Source of the DNA: Acidobacteriota bacterium | Lineage (GTDB): Bacteria; Acidobacteriota; Blastocatellia; Pyrinomonadales; Pyrinomonadaceae | DNA length: 64,000 nt | Direction: 5' to 3' | Assembly: GCA_019639135.1 (NCBI GenBank) | Contig: JAHBSL010000023.1 | Coordinates: 1 to 64,000, forward strand | Shown: piece by piece, positions 40,021 to 49,270 of the stretch | How positions within the stretch are numbered: the stretch's first letter is position 1 | How the letters are laid out: each line of letters opens with the position of its first letter | Notes under the pieces: generated by a model | Databases searched by the model: none | What the model was told of the DNA's origin: nothing | What the model saw: only the letters and a program-made list of their open reading frames with translations | Translations under genes and position numbers: made by a program

Positions 40021-40519
40021 AGGCTCCGCTGCCTTCGACCTTCTTGATGTCGTACTTGGTCGTGTTAGTGAGTGCCACAGAACCGTCCGCCTTCTGCTGG
40101 AAGTACTCGAAAGTGATCTTCGTGAAGTTGAACGAGATCTGCTCCATCGGAAGAGCACCCGATCCATTCGATCCGCCCGTCTGGAAGCTCGAGAGGACAA
40201 CATCCTCGAACGTCACCTTGTAGTAGGTGTACGGATTGCCGTCGCCGCCCGTTTTCCGGCATGAAAGGACCGCCTGCGGGATGTGGTTGCCTTTGGCACA
40301 TGCCAGGAAAAGCTGGGCCGAGGCCTTGCCGTTCTGGACGACGAAGTGGAAATCCTGAAGGGAAACCTTACCCGTACCAAGACCGGTACCGATCCCTGAT
40401 GAACCCGAGTTCGTGGCTCCGAACGACCACGATTCGATCTGCATCTGCTTTTCAAAACCGGTGGCTTCTGATTCGCCCTCGATCGTGTCTATCTTCAAGT
40501 AATAATCTGCGCTTGCCAT
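40019..40519 (-). CDS. hcp: Hcp tube protein (TssD)
   Basis: 166 residues forming the inner tube of the T6SS. Family features: DYYLKIDTIEGESEATGFEKQMQIESWSFGA, GKVSLQDFHFVVQNGKAS, LFLACAKGNHIPQAVLSCRKTG, and the C-terminal ISFNFTKITFEYFQQKADGS. The length is normal, with no fused cargo. It is separated by 167 bases from tssC and followed by structured RNA, so it probably has its own promoter and terminator. Confidence 0.95.
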   Translation of the reverse strand: MASADYYLKIDTIEGESEATGFEKQMQIESWSFGATNSGSSGIGTGLGTGKVSLQDFHFVVQNGKASAQLFLACAKGNHIPQAVLSCRKTGGDGNPYTYYKVTFEDVVLSSFQTGGSNGSGALPMEQISFNFTKITFEYFQQKADGSVALTNTTKYDIKKVEGSGA

Positions 40520-40686
40520 TGAGTTTTCTTTCGCTCCTTATCGTTTGTTTATGACCCTCATCTATTAGGGCTTGTAGCTTTCGTACCGCGTTCCTCGCTG
40601 TCCTACCGGCCTACAGAGGATTGACGGACATCCGTTCGGCTTTTGCCGAACATTTGCAAAAAACGTGTGGGAGCCGTTTTCATTGT
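40520..40686 (-). promoter_or_regulatory. hcp upstream region with stem-loop
   Basis: 167 bases between tssC and hcp, expected to hold the hcp promoter and leader. A perfect 7-bp stem GTTCGGC/GCCGAAC with a TTTT loop lies at 40634-40651. AAGGAG lies 14 bases before the hcp ATG, a long spacing. Confidence 0.5.
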
Positions 40687-42174
40687 TTACTTCGCCGGCG
40701 GCGGAAGGTCCGCAACCAAGCGCAGGCTTACCGAAAGCTCGTCAAGCTGGAAGTGCGGCCGCAAAAAGGCGACGGCACGATAACAGCCCGGCTTGCCCGG
40801 TATCTCGGCAACGTCAACGCGAGCCTCGCGAAGCGGATACTTCGCTTTCTGGTCGGCCGGCGCCACGTCGTTTTCGAGCACGTATTTCGTGATCCAGCGG
40901 TTTAGGAACCGTTCGGCTTCCTGCCGCGACATGAACGAACCGATCTTATCGCGCATCATCGACTTGAGATAATGAGCGAACCGCGAGACGGCAAAGATGT
41001 ACTGAAGCTGCGAGGAAAGCCGTGCGTTGGCATTGGCAGCATCGGTATCGTACTTCTTCGCCTTATTGGCAGACTGCGTGGCAAAGAATGCCGCGTAGTC
41101 GGTGCCCTTGCAGTGGACCAGCGGAATGAAGCCGTTGTCGGAGAATTCCTTCTCGCGACGGTCGGTGATGGCAACCTCGGTCGGACACTTCATCGCGACC
41201 TCGCCTTCGTCGGTCTGGAAGGTGTGGGTCGGAAGGCCCTGTACAAGCCCGCCGCCCTCAACGCCGCGGATGGCGACGCACCAGCCGTGCATCGAGAATG
41301 CCTCGGTCAGGCGTGTGCCGAGAGCATAAGCGGCATTGCCCCAGAGGTATTTCTTGTGGTCCTTTCCGTCAACATCCTCTTCAAAACGGAAGCTCTCGGT
41401 CGGCTTGGTCGCCGCGCCATAAGGCTCACGCATAAGCACGTGGGGCAGCGTAAGGCCGACGTAGCGTGAATCTTCAGACTCGCGGAAGCTGCGCCACTTC
41501 ATATATTCTGCCCGGTCGAAGATCTTCGTGATGTCGCGGACCTCGGACATTTCCGAGAAGGTGTCCCAGCCGAACATATCGGCCGAAGCGGCGCTCAGGA
41601 AGGGGGCGTGGGCGGCCGCGGCGACCTCGGAGATCTTTTCGAGAAGGGCCATATCCTGCGGATGGTTGCCGAACTCGAAATCGCCGATCAGGGCTCCATA
41701 CGGAGCACCGCCGAAGGTGCCATACTCTTCTTCATAGATCTTGCGGAAGAGCGTTGACTGGTCGAACTCAAGGGCCCGTTCGAAGTCCTTGAGCAGGTCC
41801 TTCTTCGTCACGCTCATCACGCGGATCTTGAGCTGCGGGCCGGTGAGCGAATTCTTGACCAGGTGATGGAGGCCGCGCCATGAACCTTCCAGCTTCTGGA
41901 AGTCCTCGTGGTGCATGATCTCGTTCATCTGGGCCGAGATCAGGCGGTCGATCTCCGCGATGCGAGAATTGATGGCGACGTCCATGTTCTTGGTCATCGT
42001 CAATTCGCCGGACATTACCTGATTGACGAATTCCGAGATCATGTCCTTTGCACGCTCTTTCTGGAAATCGTCACGGGCCATCCGGCCCTCTGTCAAGATC
42101 TTGTCAAGCAGTCCGCCTTCCTCGGCGGTTTCCACCGTTTGTACGGCGGCTTCTTCTTGTTTCTTGGCTGCCAT
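40687..42174 (-). CDS. tssC: T6SS sheath large subunit TssC
   Basis: 495 residues (VipB family). Visible: ISEFVNQVMSGELTMTKNMDVAINSRIAEIDRLISAQMNEIMHHEDFQKLEGSWRGLHHLV, GALIGDFEFGNHPQDMALLEKISEVAAAAHAPF, and the C-terminal RFAHYLKSMMRDKIGSFMSRQEAERFLNRWI. It forms the contractile sheath with TssB and starts 6 bases after the tssB stop. Confidence 0.97.
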   Translation of the reverse strand: MAAKKQEEAAVQTVETAEEGGLLDKILTEGRMARDDFQKERAKDMISEFVNQVMSGELTMTKNMDVAINSRIAEIDRLISAQMNEIMHHEDFQKLEGSWRGLHHLVKNSLTGPQLKIRVMSVTKKDLLKDFERALEFDQSTLFRKIYEEEYGTFGGAPYGALIGDFEFGNHPQDMALLEKISEVAAAAHAPFLSAASADMFGWDTFSEMSEVRDITKIFDRAEYMKWRSFRESEDSRYVGLTLPHVLMREPYGAATKPTESFRFEEDVDGKDHKKYLWGNAAYALGTRLTEAFSMHGWCVAIRGVEGGGLVQGLPTHTFQTDEGEVAMKCPTEVAITDRREKEFSDNGFIPLVHCKGTDYAAFFATQSANKAKKYDTDAANANARLSSQLQYIFAVSRFAHYLKSMMRDKIGSFMSRQEAERFLNRWITKYVLENDVAPADQKAKYPLREARVDVAEIPGKPGCYRAVAFLRPHFQLDELSVSLRLVADLPPPAK

Positions 42175-42180
42175 AATCTA

Positions 42181-42696
42181 CTATTCCTCCTTCGCCCCAA
42201 GTCCGAGCTGGTCGCTCAGTTCTTTCTGTTTACCCGCATCCGAAATGATGTCTTCGAGCATGCTCTCGAGCTTCTCGTTGCCGTCCATCTTCGAACGAAG
42301 ATCGGCCAGTTTTTGCCGGGCTTCGACGAGCTTGCGAAGCGGCTCGACCTGCTGGACGATGTTGTCGGGCTCGAAGTCCTCGATATTGTTGAACTTCAGT
42401 TCGACGCCCATCTTGCTTCCGTCATCCTGCAGTTTGTTGTCCACTGTGTAAGCGAGCCGCGGGGTCATACCGGCCAGGACCTGGTTGAAGTTGTCCGGGT
42501 CGATCTCAACGAATTTCCGGTTCTTGAAGGCCGGGAGCGGCTCTTCCGGTTTGCCGCTGAAATCGCCCATAACGCCGATGACGAACGGAAGCTCCTTCAG
42601 TTCGATCGCTCCGCCGACCTCGACATCGTAAGTGATCTGTACACGCGGCGGTCGGACGCGGTCGATCTTGTGTTGCAGACTTTCTTTTGTTGGCAT
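42181..42696 (-). CDS. tssB: T6SS sheath small subunit TssB
   Basis: 171 residues (VipA family). The opening is SLQHKIDRVRPPRVQITYDVEVGGAIELKELPFVIGVMGDFSGKP, the family hallmark, followed by FVEIDPDNFNQVLAGMTPRL and LEDFEPDNIVQQVEPL-type segments. The C-terminal helix (DAGKQKELSDQLGLGAKEE) interlocks with TssC. Directly before tssC. Confidence 0.96.
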   Translation of the reverse strand: MPTKESLQHKIDRVRPPRVQITYDVEVGGAIELKELPFVIGVMGDFSGKPEEPLPAFKNRKFVEIDPDNFNQVLAGMTPRLAYTVDNKLQDDGSKMGVELKFNNIEDFEPDNIVQQVEPLRKLVEARQKLADLRSKMDGNEKLESMLEDIISDAGKQKELSDQLGLGAKEE

Positions 42697-42764
42697 TGGC
42701 GTTTGTTCTCCTTATCTAAAAATAACCCTGGGAGCGAAAAATATTATTGCGTCGTCGGGCCGCC

Positions 42765-43910
42765 CTAGACCGAAGTCTGGTCCTCCGAACCCTGTTGGGC
42801 GGTATTGAAGCCAAGCGTTTGCCGCAGCTGGTATAGGATCGTCTCGTCCTTGATAACGTCCTGCAGCCAGTTCTCAAGCGGCATATGGCCCCATTTGACG
42901 GCCCGCTGAACCAGGTACGCGACCGGGCTGTGCGGCTCGGTCTTACGGAAGAATTCGGCTATCTCGTCCAGACGCTTTAGTGCATCGCGGCGGTTCTGGA
43001 TCGCACCGGCCGTGACGGCGGCACCGGCGACCACGGTAACTGTTCCGTCCTCGTTGACGACCTCTGTGCCTTCGGGCTGGTCGCTTTCATCGGGCTCTTC
43101 GGCACGCTTTTCTTCGAGAAGCTTCTTGGCCTGCGATTCGATGTCGTCAAGCGACTTCTTTAGGTTCGTCAGGCTTGGGACCTGATTGCGGTCGTACTTC
43201 TCGTCAATGACCGTATTGAGGGCCCTGAGCCTTTCAAAGCATTCCTTCAGGGCAAAATTGAGTTCCTCGGCGAAGGCACGTCGGGTCGCCGCCCATTCTT
43301 TCCGCCACATGTCGGCGGTCACACGGCGTTCGCGTTCGGCCTGTTCGCGGAGTTGGTTATACTTGACCTGATCCTCGGTGCTGAAGCTATCAAGAGCTTC
43401 GGGTATGTCGAACACCTTCGAGTCTTCCCAGTCGAGGTAGCTGTAACCCGCGCTTCCGGTGATCTTTGCCGATTTGATCGCCAGGCCGCAGGTCGATTCG
43501 AACCAGGAGATGGCGTTTGCCCGGCCTTCCATATCGCCTTCGTCAATTTCTGGGTGAAGCGTTTCCCAAAAGTGCTCATGAAGCAAACGAAGGAGGTCGA
43601 GGCTGTCGCGAAGCCCGACAAAGCCGTCTTGCCTCACAAGGGCCTCGCAAAGCCAGACGGCGAGCTGAAGGTCCTTTGTTTGGGTCGAAAGGGCGGGAAT
43701 GACGAGGTCTTTTACCTTGCGGTAATCGGCAACCTTTAATTCGGTCTGCCATTCACCGAGATTGAGGTTGTCGTCTGCCCGGCGGGCTTCGGCAACCTCG
43801 TCATAAAGCCCCGAGTAACGCAGGCTCTCGCCCGACGGAGCTTCCTCGGAAATAGGCGAAAGCAACGCCTCAAGATCGATAACACTAGGTTTTCGCAGCT
43901 CTTCGCTCAT
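42765..43910 (-). CDS. tssA: T6SS cap protein TssA
   Basis: 381 residues with the ImpA N-terminal domain (about 10-130: PISEEAPSGESLRYSGLYDEVAEARRADDN, WQTELKVADYRKVKDLVIPALSTQTKDLQLAVWLCEALV). An acidic linker follows (about 265-290), then a C-terminal helical part with PHSPVAYLVQRAVKWGHMPLENWLQDVI. TssA guides tube and sheath growth. Starts 116 bases after tagJ. Confidence 0.93.
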   Translation of the reverse strand: MSEELRKPSVIDLEALLSPISEEAPSGESLRYSGLYDEVAEARRADDNLNLGEWQTELKVADYRKVKDLVIPALSTQTKDLQLAVWLCEALVRQDGFVGLRDSLDLLRLLHEHFWETLHPEIDEGDMEGRANAISWFESTCGLAIKSAKITGSAGYSYLDWEDSKVFDIPEALDSFSTEDQVKYNQLREQAERERRVTADMWRKEWAATRRAFAEELNFALKECFERLRALNTVIDEKYDRNQVPSLTNLKKSLDDIESQAKKLLEEKRAEEPDESDQPEGTEVVNEDGTVTVVAGAAVTAGAIQNRRDALKRLDEIAEFFRKTEPHSPVAYLVQRAVKWGHMPLENWLQDVIKDETILYQLRQTLGFNTAQQGSEDQTSV

Positions 43911-44026
43911 CGAAAATCATCCCCGGACGCTGTGTACGCGTCATAAAATTTGGTATCACCTGGTGCTTTTATGCACACATCATATACGAAATACGCGATT
44001 TAACGAAACAAAAACAAGCAAAAAAC
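43911..44026 (-). promoter_or_regulatory. A/T-rich gap between tagJ and tssA
   Basis: 116 bases, notably richer in A+T than the flanking genes, with an A-rich tract next to the tagJ stop. It may hold an internal promoter for the structural genes tssA to tssC. No hairpin plus T-run is seen. Confidence 0.4.
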
Positions 44027-44836
44027 TCACGCTTCGGCGGCGGCCTCATGATGGAACTCGATCGTCTGGATATCGAGGATCGACCTGTCGCGACCGTCCA
44101 TCCAGAAAAGTTTTGTTCCCTCGCCCTGGTAAAGGTCGTCGCCGAGGTCTCGCCAGTCGGTCATACGGCCAAGCCGGACCTGATCGTTCTCGCTCTTCCA
44201 CGTCCCGGCATAAAGTGCCGGGACGAACATCTCGCCGCCGGTACCGTTCTTGAGATCGATGTTCGCCTGGATCCAATAAAGGTCGCGGAGGGTGCCCGGT
44301 TTCGGGAATTCGATCTTGACGATCTGGTCCATCGGGAGCCAGATGTACGCGTCTTTATGGATGACCTCGAACACGCACATCGTCAGGTCGTTATAGTCGC
44401 GGAAGTCCGTGAAGCCCTCGCCGTTGACCGAGCATTTGAAGGCCGGCCGCGTTTCTTCGACGCGGTCGAGGATCGCCCGTGCTTCGGCAACGTTACCTTC
44501 GCGGACGCGGTTGTTGGCGTCCATAAGTTCGCGGACATACGGCGGCACAGCCGTCATGGTCTCCGGCATAAGTCCTTCGGAAAAGTACTTTAGCCGGTCG
44601 CGTTCCGCCTTGAAATTCTGCTGATAGATCTTTGAGCCGATCATTGCGGCCGTGTCCTGATGGCCGATGAAATCGAGTTGCTTCTCGGCACGTTCCCAGT
44701 CGCCGGAGAAGCAGGAGAGTTCGAACAGAAATATCCGGGCGGCGGCGTCGGTCGGGTTTGTGCGGACGAGATTTACCGCGGATTCCACGGCTGCCTTCAG
44801 GTCGCCCTTGTCCAATGCTAGTTTTGCGTCGTTCAT
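44027..44836 (-). CDS. tagJ: T6SS accessory protein TagJ (ImpE)
   Basis: 269 residues of the ImpE/SciE family. A TPR-like N-terminal half (LDKGDLKAAVESAVNLVRTNPTDAAARIFLFELSCFSGDWERAEKQLDFI) is followed by the ImpE domain (IWLPMDQIVKIEFPKPGTLRDLYWIQANIDL, GEMFVPALYAGTWKSENDQVRLGRMTDW, GEGTKLFWMDGRD). TagJ binds the sheath (TssB helix) and helps ClpV recycling in those systems that have it. Confidence 0.94.
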   Translation of the reverse strand: MNDAKLALDKGDLKAAVESAVNLVRTNPTDAAARIFLFELSCFSGDWERAEKQLDFIGHQDTAAMIGSKIYQQNFKAERDRLKYFSEGLMPETMTAVPPYVRELMDANNRVREGNVAEARAILDRVEETRPAFKCSVNGEGFTDFRDYNDLTMCVFEVIHKDAYIWLPMDQIVKIEFPKPGTLRDLYWIQANIDLKNGTGGEMFVPALYAGTWKSENDQVRLGRMTDWRDLGDDLYQGEGTKLFWMDGRDRSILDIQTIEFHHEAAAEA

Positions 44837-44879
44837 CTTCTTTCCTCCGGCCGGAGTTGTTCCACCGGCCTGTCTATCG

Positions 44880-47800
44880 CTATTTCAAAGCCTTGTCAGG
44901 AGCTTTGACCTTCTGGAATGTTTGCTTGTCAAAAAGATCGCCGCTGCTCGATTTGATAGTTGCCCCGATCGATTTACCGCCGGCCGAAATGCTCAGCAGG
45001 TATTCGCCGCTAGCCTGTTTCTGCGGCTTCGAGGCCTCAACGAACCGGAAGAGCCCCCACTTGCCCGCGAATGGCGGCGCCGATGTGGCTGTCGTAGTTC
45101 CGGTCGAAGTGTTGGCAGATGACGCGGCGGTAGAGACCAGATTTATCGCAACGCCCGTCTCGCTTGATTGTGCGGCCGGGAAGGTTCCCCGGATCGAGCC
45201 GGTACCCTCGGAAGTGATCTTCTGCCCGTCGATCGAGACCTCGATGACGGCATCGGGCGAGGGTTTGAGGCTGAACTCATACTCGAACTTAGGCGTTGGG
45301 CTCGTGCCGAAGAATGCCCGCCGCAGTGCGAACGCGTTGTTCAGGTAAGCGACGAATTCGTCCGTGAACTGCATGTTAGCGGTGTCACGCGGTTTAAGCT
45401 GTCCGCCGACCTCTTCGAAGTAGTTCTTGAGCCGTTCGTCGTAGAACTTCGAGAGCTTGCCATCGGTCGGGCTGAGGAACCGCGAGATGGTCTCGAAATC
45501 GGCTTCCTGCTGGCCGTCGGCAAAGGGATAGAGAGCTTCGAGAGCCTTCGCGTCGGGCAGAATGCTATCGCGCCAAGTCCGTTCTATCTGCTGCTTGACG
45601 CCGGCACCGAGCAGATTCTTGAGGTTCAAGATCGGCTGCTGGAGCAGCGTCGCAACTTCCTGGCCCGCCGGAGTTTCATTGAACGCGGAAACGAGCCCGT
45701 TGACGGCCTGCTCGCGTTTGTTGACATCGAGTGGGTCCTTTTCATTCGCCATTTCTTCGATCGCCCGGCGGAACTGATCGTCATTGACGGTGCTCAGCTT
45801 GGTATAGACCCGTTGGAGCTCGGACTGGTACTTCTCGATCGGGGCATTCTCGCCCTGCTCCGGTTTGCCGACAAAGGTCGTCACGGGCCGGAACTCTTTT
45901 TCGGGCTGTGTGTTGCCGGGGCCTTCTTCTTTCTTCTTCGAGAAGAAGCTGAAGATCCAATCGAGCCAGCCGCCGCCATCGATCTTTTTCGAAAGATTGG
46001 TGTTGTTCTCAACCTCGATAACGATCCGCTTGAGCGGCGAATTGGCCGAGGAAAGTACCTGGAAAGCATCGACCGCGTCGGAACGCTTTTCGAACGAGCG
46101 AAGCTGCGTGCCGCGGACGAATTTTCGCCAGTGGTCGGCATAGTCGCGGTAATAGAGGTCCTCGAGCTTGGCGGCGTCGGTCGCCTGAGCCTGAACAAGC
46201 TGGCGCTTGCCGAGCTCGCCCATCACCCAGTCGTCCTCGGCGAGTTTCGAGTCCGCCTCGGCAATGGCCGTTTTCATCAGTTCAAAGCCCGGCCGGGTGA
46301 ATGCGCCTGGAACCCGGTAAGTTCCGGTCAAGAGGCTCGTATCCGCACCGCCGCGGGCAACCATCGATTCGACCGTCGTCGGGCCGATCTTGTCGTCGAT
46401 CTCGCGGGAAATGCGGCTCACCTGGTTGCTGTAGTATCGATTTACGGCCGGGAAGGCCTGCAGCTTTCGCCTTGCCTCATCGACCAGCTTTGCGTTGAGC
46501 TGGATCCGCGGAAACTCGCCGAGTCCTTCGGCACGGTCGATCTGACGTGACCAGAAGTCAAGATGCATTTCGGCCGTCGCCTTCATGTCGTTCGGGATCT
46601 TAGACTCGGTGAGCCAGTAGTCGCGAAGCGTCGCAGCGATGTGCGTCGCCTCGGCCTTTTCGCGATAGCGGACGGTCTTTCCGTCGATCGTCTGCGAGCC
46701 ATCCGAGAGCATCAGATAGGCCTTGAGCAGGTTGTAATTCTTGTTGAGGCTCGCTTCGCGTTCGATGTCGTCGCGACCGGCGAGCTGGCCGCTTTCGGCA
46801 AATTGCTTGAGTTCGGACTCGAGCTTGCGGATGGCCGGTTGTTTGAACCTCTTTTCAACGAGGTTCATATAAAGCGGCAGCAGGCTTTGGAGATATATGC
46901 CATTGCCCGAGTACATCCCCATCCGCATATAGAGCGGGGCACCGTTGCGGTTGTTATCGTCCAGCGTGACGAGCATCGGCCGCATTCCCTCGAGAACGCG
47001 TAGTTCCTCTCGAACCTCGTCCTCTTTCTTTGAAAGGATGTCTCGGTTTAGATCGGCACGGCGTAGTGCGAGGCCTTTGTCGCCAACGCTTGCCGCTTCA
47101 TCGAGCATTTGCTTATTCGAAACTAGCGAAACAGCGGTCAAACCAAGAAGGCCGAGCACGATCATCGCCCCGATAAAGGTCAGCACCCAGCCGAAGATCG
47201 GTGCACGCTGCTTCTGTGCCTGAAAGGTCCTTACTACGTCGCGGTCGCGGAGGATCACGTCCTTGAACAGACGTTCGGTGAAGTAGGTGTTCCCGACGGT
47301 AACGGGTACATTGCCGCTACCCTTTGTTCCCGGTGCCGATGTGAAATAAAAGCCGCGGAAGAACGGATTCTCGCTGAACGGGTTCGGCCGGAAAAGAGCG
47401 TTGACGAACGAGCCGAACTTGCGACGGGCCGCACCGAAGTGGAGTGGGAAGTTAAATATCCGGAGCTGGCGGACGGCAGGAAAGGGTGCCGAAAGCCGCG
47501 AGAGCCGCCGACGCATGACGGCATCCTGAAGCACCTCAAACTCGCTGTCGAAGGAAGCCTGGGCATTCTCGCTCTTTTCGATCGGGATGGTCGCACCCCA
47601 AACGAGCATCTTGTCCTCCTTCTTCGAGGCGGAGAAAGAATCGCGGAAGCCCTCGATCGAATCGGCCTGCGTAAAAACCAGGTAAACCGGAAACTTGACC
47701 TTAAGCCGCTGAAGCGTATCGTCGAGCCGCGAACGGAGCACCTTGGCATGCTCTTCATTCTGCCGCTCGTCGCCCTTGGTGATCGTGTTCACATCGACGG

Positions 47801-48470
47801 TAAGGATAAAACCGTCGATCGGGCGGTTCGGGCGGTATTTGCGGATCGCTTCGAGCAATGCGGCCCATTCTTCGCCATCGACGCCTTCGCTGCCGTAACG
47901 GCCTGATGTATCGATAAAAACGCCCTCGCTCGTTACACGCCAATCTACATTAGGCGTCGGACGGACGATCTTGAGCTCAGATTGGCGTTGGCTTGGAAGG
48001 TTCTGAAAATTAAGGTTCGAGCCGATGACGAGCGAGCTCTTTCCGGCTTTCGGAGCACCGGCGACGAGATACCAGGGCAGGGAATAGATCGCGTCCTTGC
48101 CGCCGCTTCCGAGGTTTGAGGTCTTTATGAACTGGACGACCTCCTCAAGCCCGGCAAGAGCGGTCGCATCCGCAGCTACGGCCGGTGCCGCAGTCGCCGC
48201 CGCGGCAGCCGGTTGGGCGGCCTGCTGGCCTTCGGCGGCCGCTGTCGCTGCAGCCTCTTCTTTTTTCTTCGAACGCCTGGCGGCGAGATAGCCGCCGAGG
48301 AGCGTGAACGGAAGCGTAAGCAGGACAAGAAGAATGACGACGATCTTTTGGTTACGTCCGATGCTGCCTTCCGGCATCATCATCACGATGAATGTGACAA
48401 CGCCATAGAACGACATTATCGAGCCAAGCCCGAGTGCATACTTGAGTTGTCCGACGTGCCAAGAGGACAT
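44880..48470 (-). CDS. tssM: T6SS membrane-complex protein TssM (IcmF)
   Basis: 1196 residues spanning the envelope. Two N-terminal membrane helices (about 16-32 and 43-62) are followed by a cytosolic GTPase-like domain with an intact Walker A GAPKAGKSS (138-146) and by a third helix (about residue 427-450). The large periplasmic part runs to the end. An Ala-rich stretch (72-105) lies before the NTPase. It pairs with TssL. The TssJ lipoprotein that usually anchors the periplasmic end is not encoded nearby. Confidence 0.95.
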   Translation of the reverse strand: MSSWHVGQLKYALGLGSIMSFYGVVTFIVMMMPEGSIGRNQKIVVILLVLLTLPFTLLGGYLAARRSKKKEEAAATAAAEGQQAAQPAAAAATAAPAVAADATALAGLEEVVQFIKTSNLGSGGKDAIYSLPWYLVAGAPKAGKSSLVIGSNLNFQNLPSQRQSELKIVRPTPNVDWRVTSEGVFIDTSGRYGSEGVDGEEWAALLEAIRKYRPNRPIDGFILTVDVNTITKGDERQNEEHAKVLRSRLDDTLQRLKVKFPVYLVFTQADSIEGFRDSFSASKKEDKMLVWGATIPIEKSENAQASFDSEFEVLQDAVMRRRLSRLSAPFPAVRQLRIFNFPLHFGAARRKFGSFVNALFRPNPFSENPFFRGFYFTSAPGTKGSGNVPVTVGNTYFTERLFKDVILRDRDVVRTFQAQKQRAPIFGWVLTFIGAMIVLGLLGLTAVSLVSNKQMLDEAASVGDKGLALRRADLNRDILSKKEDEVREELRVLEGMRPMLVTLDDNNRNGAPLYMRMGMYSGNGIYLQSLLPLYMNLVEKRFKQPAIRKLESELKQFAESGQLAGRDDIEREASLNKNYNLLKAYLMLSDGSQTIDGKTVRYREKAEATHIAATLRDYWLTESKIPNDMKATAEMHLDFWSRQIDRAEGLGEFPRIQLNAKLVDEARRKLQAFPAVNRYYSNQVSRISREIDDKIGPTTVESMVARGGADTSLLTGTYRVPGAFTRPGFELMKTAIAEADSKLAEDDWVMGELGKRQLVQAQATDAAKLEDLYYRDYADHWRKFVRGTQLRSFEKRSDAVDAFQVLSSANSPLKRIVIEVENNTNLSKKIDGGGWLDWIFSFFSKKKEEGPGNTQPEKEFRPVTTFVGKPEQGENAPIEKYQSELQRVYTKLSTVNDDQFRRAIEEMANEKDPLDVNKREQAVNGLVSAFNETPAGQEVATLLQQPILNLKNLLGAGVKQQIERTWRDSILPDAKALEALYPFADGQQEADFETISRFLSPTDGKLSKFYDERLKNYFEEVGGQLKPRDTANMQFTDEFVAYLNNAFALRRAFFGTSPTPKFEYEFSLKPSPDAVIEVSIDGQKITSEGTGSIRGTFPAAQSSETGVAINLVSTAASSANTSTGTTTATSAPPFAGKWGLFRFVEASKPQKQASGEYLLSISAGGKSIGATIKSSSGDLFDKQTFQKVKAPDKALK

Positions 48471-48580
48471 AGAAAAGACAAAGCAAACTCCCGAAAGCCG
48501 GGACGAGCAAATGACGTCCCCCTGACGGGAAGAAACGGTTGCCTACAGCATCAGAACGCGATGACCGAACCGAATTCAGA

Positions 48581-49258
48581 TCACATCGCGAGCCGGTTTA
48601 TCGCCTGCTGCATGAATTGTGACGACATAACGAACATCACAAGGTAAACGATAACCCCTAAACCTAGACCGCCAACGGCCCCGATTTTTGCCCAAACGGG
48701 CATTCCGCGCTTCTCGGGCGGCTTTGGCTGGTCGCTTGAGAGCCAGTGCGGCGAGAGGTCAACCGGCTTGATCTTGCCGACCTTAACGAGGGCTTTGGCG
48801 GTCCGCTCCATGGTCGCGAGCAGTTTATCGTGCTCGTAGATAGCATACCGGCCCTTAAAGCCGAGCAGCATGCAGAAATAATAGACCTCAACGGCGTCCT
48901 GCGTAACCTCGATCTGGTTGATCATCGAGTCGAGCTTTTCGAAGAACTTGTTTCCGGCGAGTTGCTCGCCGAAGTATTCAAGCTGGAGCGGGTTCTTTTC
49001 CCATTCGTTCTTGAGGTGAAAGTCGTTGGTCAGGACCGTTTCATCGACAAATGCGGCAAGGGCGAACTTTGAGACCTGGACGATCTTATGATTGAACCGG
49101 TAGCGCTCGGCACGCTTCTCGAACTCTTCGAGCATTCCGGCGATCTTCGGCCTGAGGTCGTTCGACGGCGCAACGATGCCGGCCTTAAGCCGGAGTATCA
49201 GGTCGAAAATCGGCCCGGCGAACGTGATGAGGTCTTTTTTGAGGACACCTTCTGCCAT
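48581..49258 (-). CDS. tssL: T6SS membrane-complex protein TssL (DotU/IcmH)
   Basis: 225 residues. The cytosolic helical DotU domain (VSKFALAAFVDETVLTNDF, QLEYFGEQLAGNKFFEKLDSMI, VEVYYFCMLLGFKGRYAI) is followed by one C-terminal membrane helix (about 189-210) with a very short tail. No OmpA-like peptidoglycan-binding extension. Placed between tssK and tssM. Confidence 0.94.
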   Translation of the reverse strand: MAEGVLKKDLITFAGPIFDLILRLKAGIVAPSNDLRPKIAGMLEEFEKRAERYRFNHKIVQVSKFALAAFVDETVLTNDFHLKNEWEKNPLQLEYFGEQLAGNKFFEKLDSMINQIEVTQDAVEVYYFCMLLGFKGRYAIYEHDKLLATMERTAKALVKVGKIKPVDLSPHWLSSDQPKPPEKRGMPVWAKIGAVGGLGLGVIVYLVMFVMSSQFMQQAINRLAM

Positions 49259-49270
49259 TTATCTGATCGC

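Noticed and set aside
40634..40651. Perfect 7-bp hairpin downstream of tssC as a terminator
   Set aside because: No T-run follows on either strand; kept only as a leader or processing hairpin.
45168..46550. 460-codon plus-strand open frame opposite tssM
   Set aside because: Shadow of tssM; no start context, no domain, and it lies inside a continuous T6SS operon.
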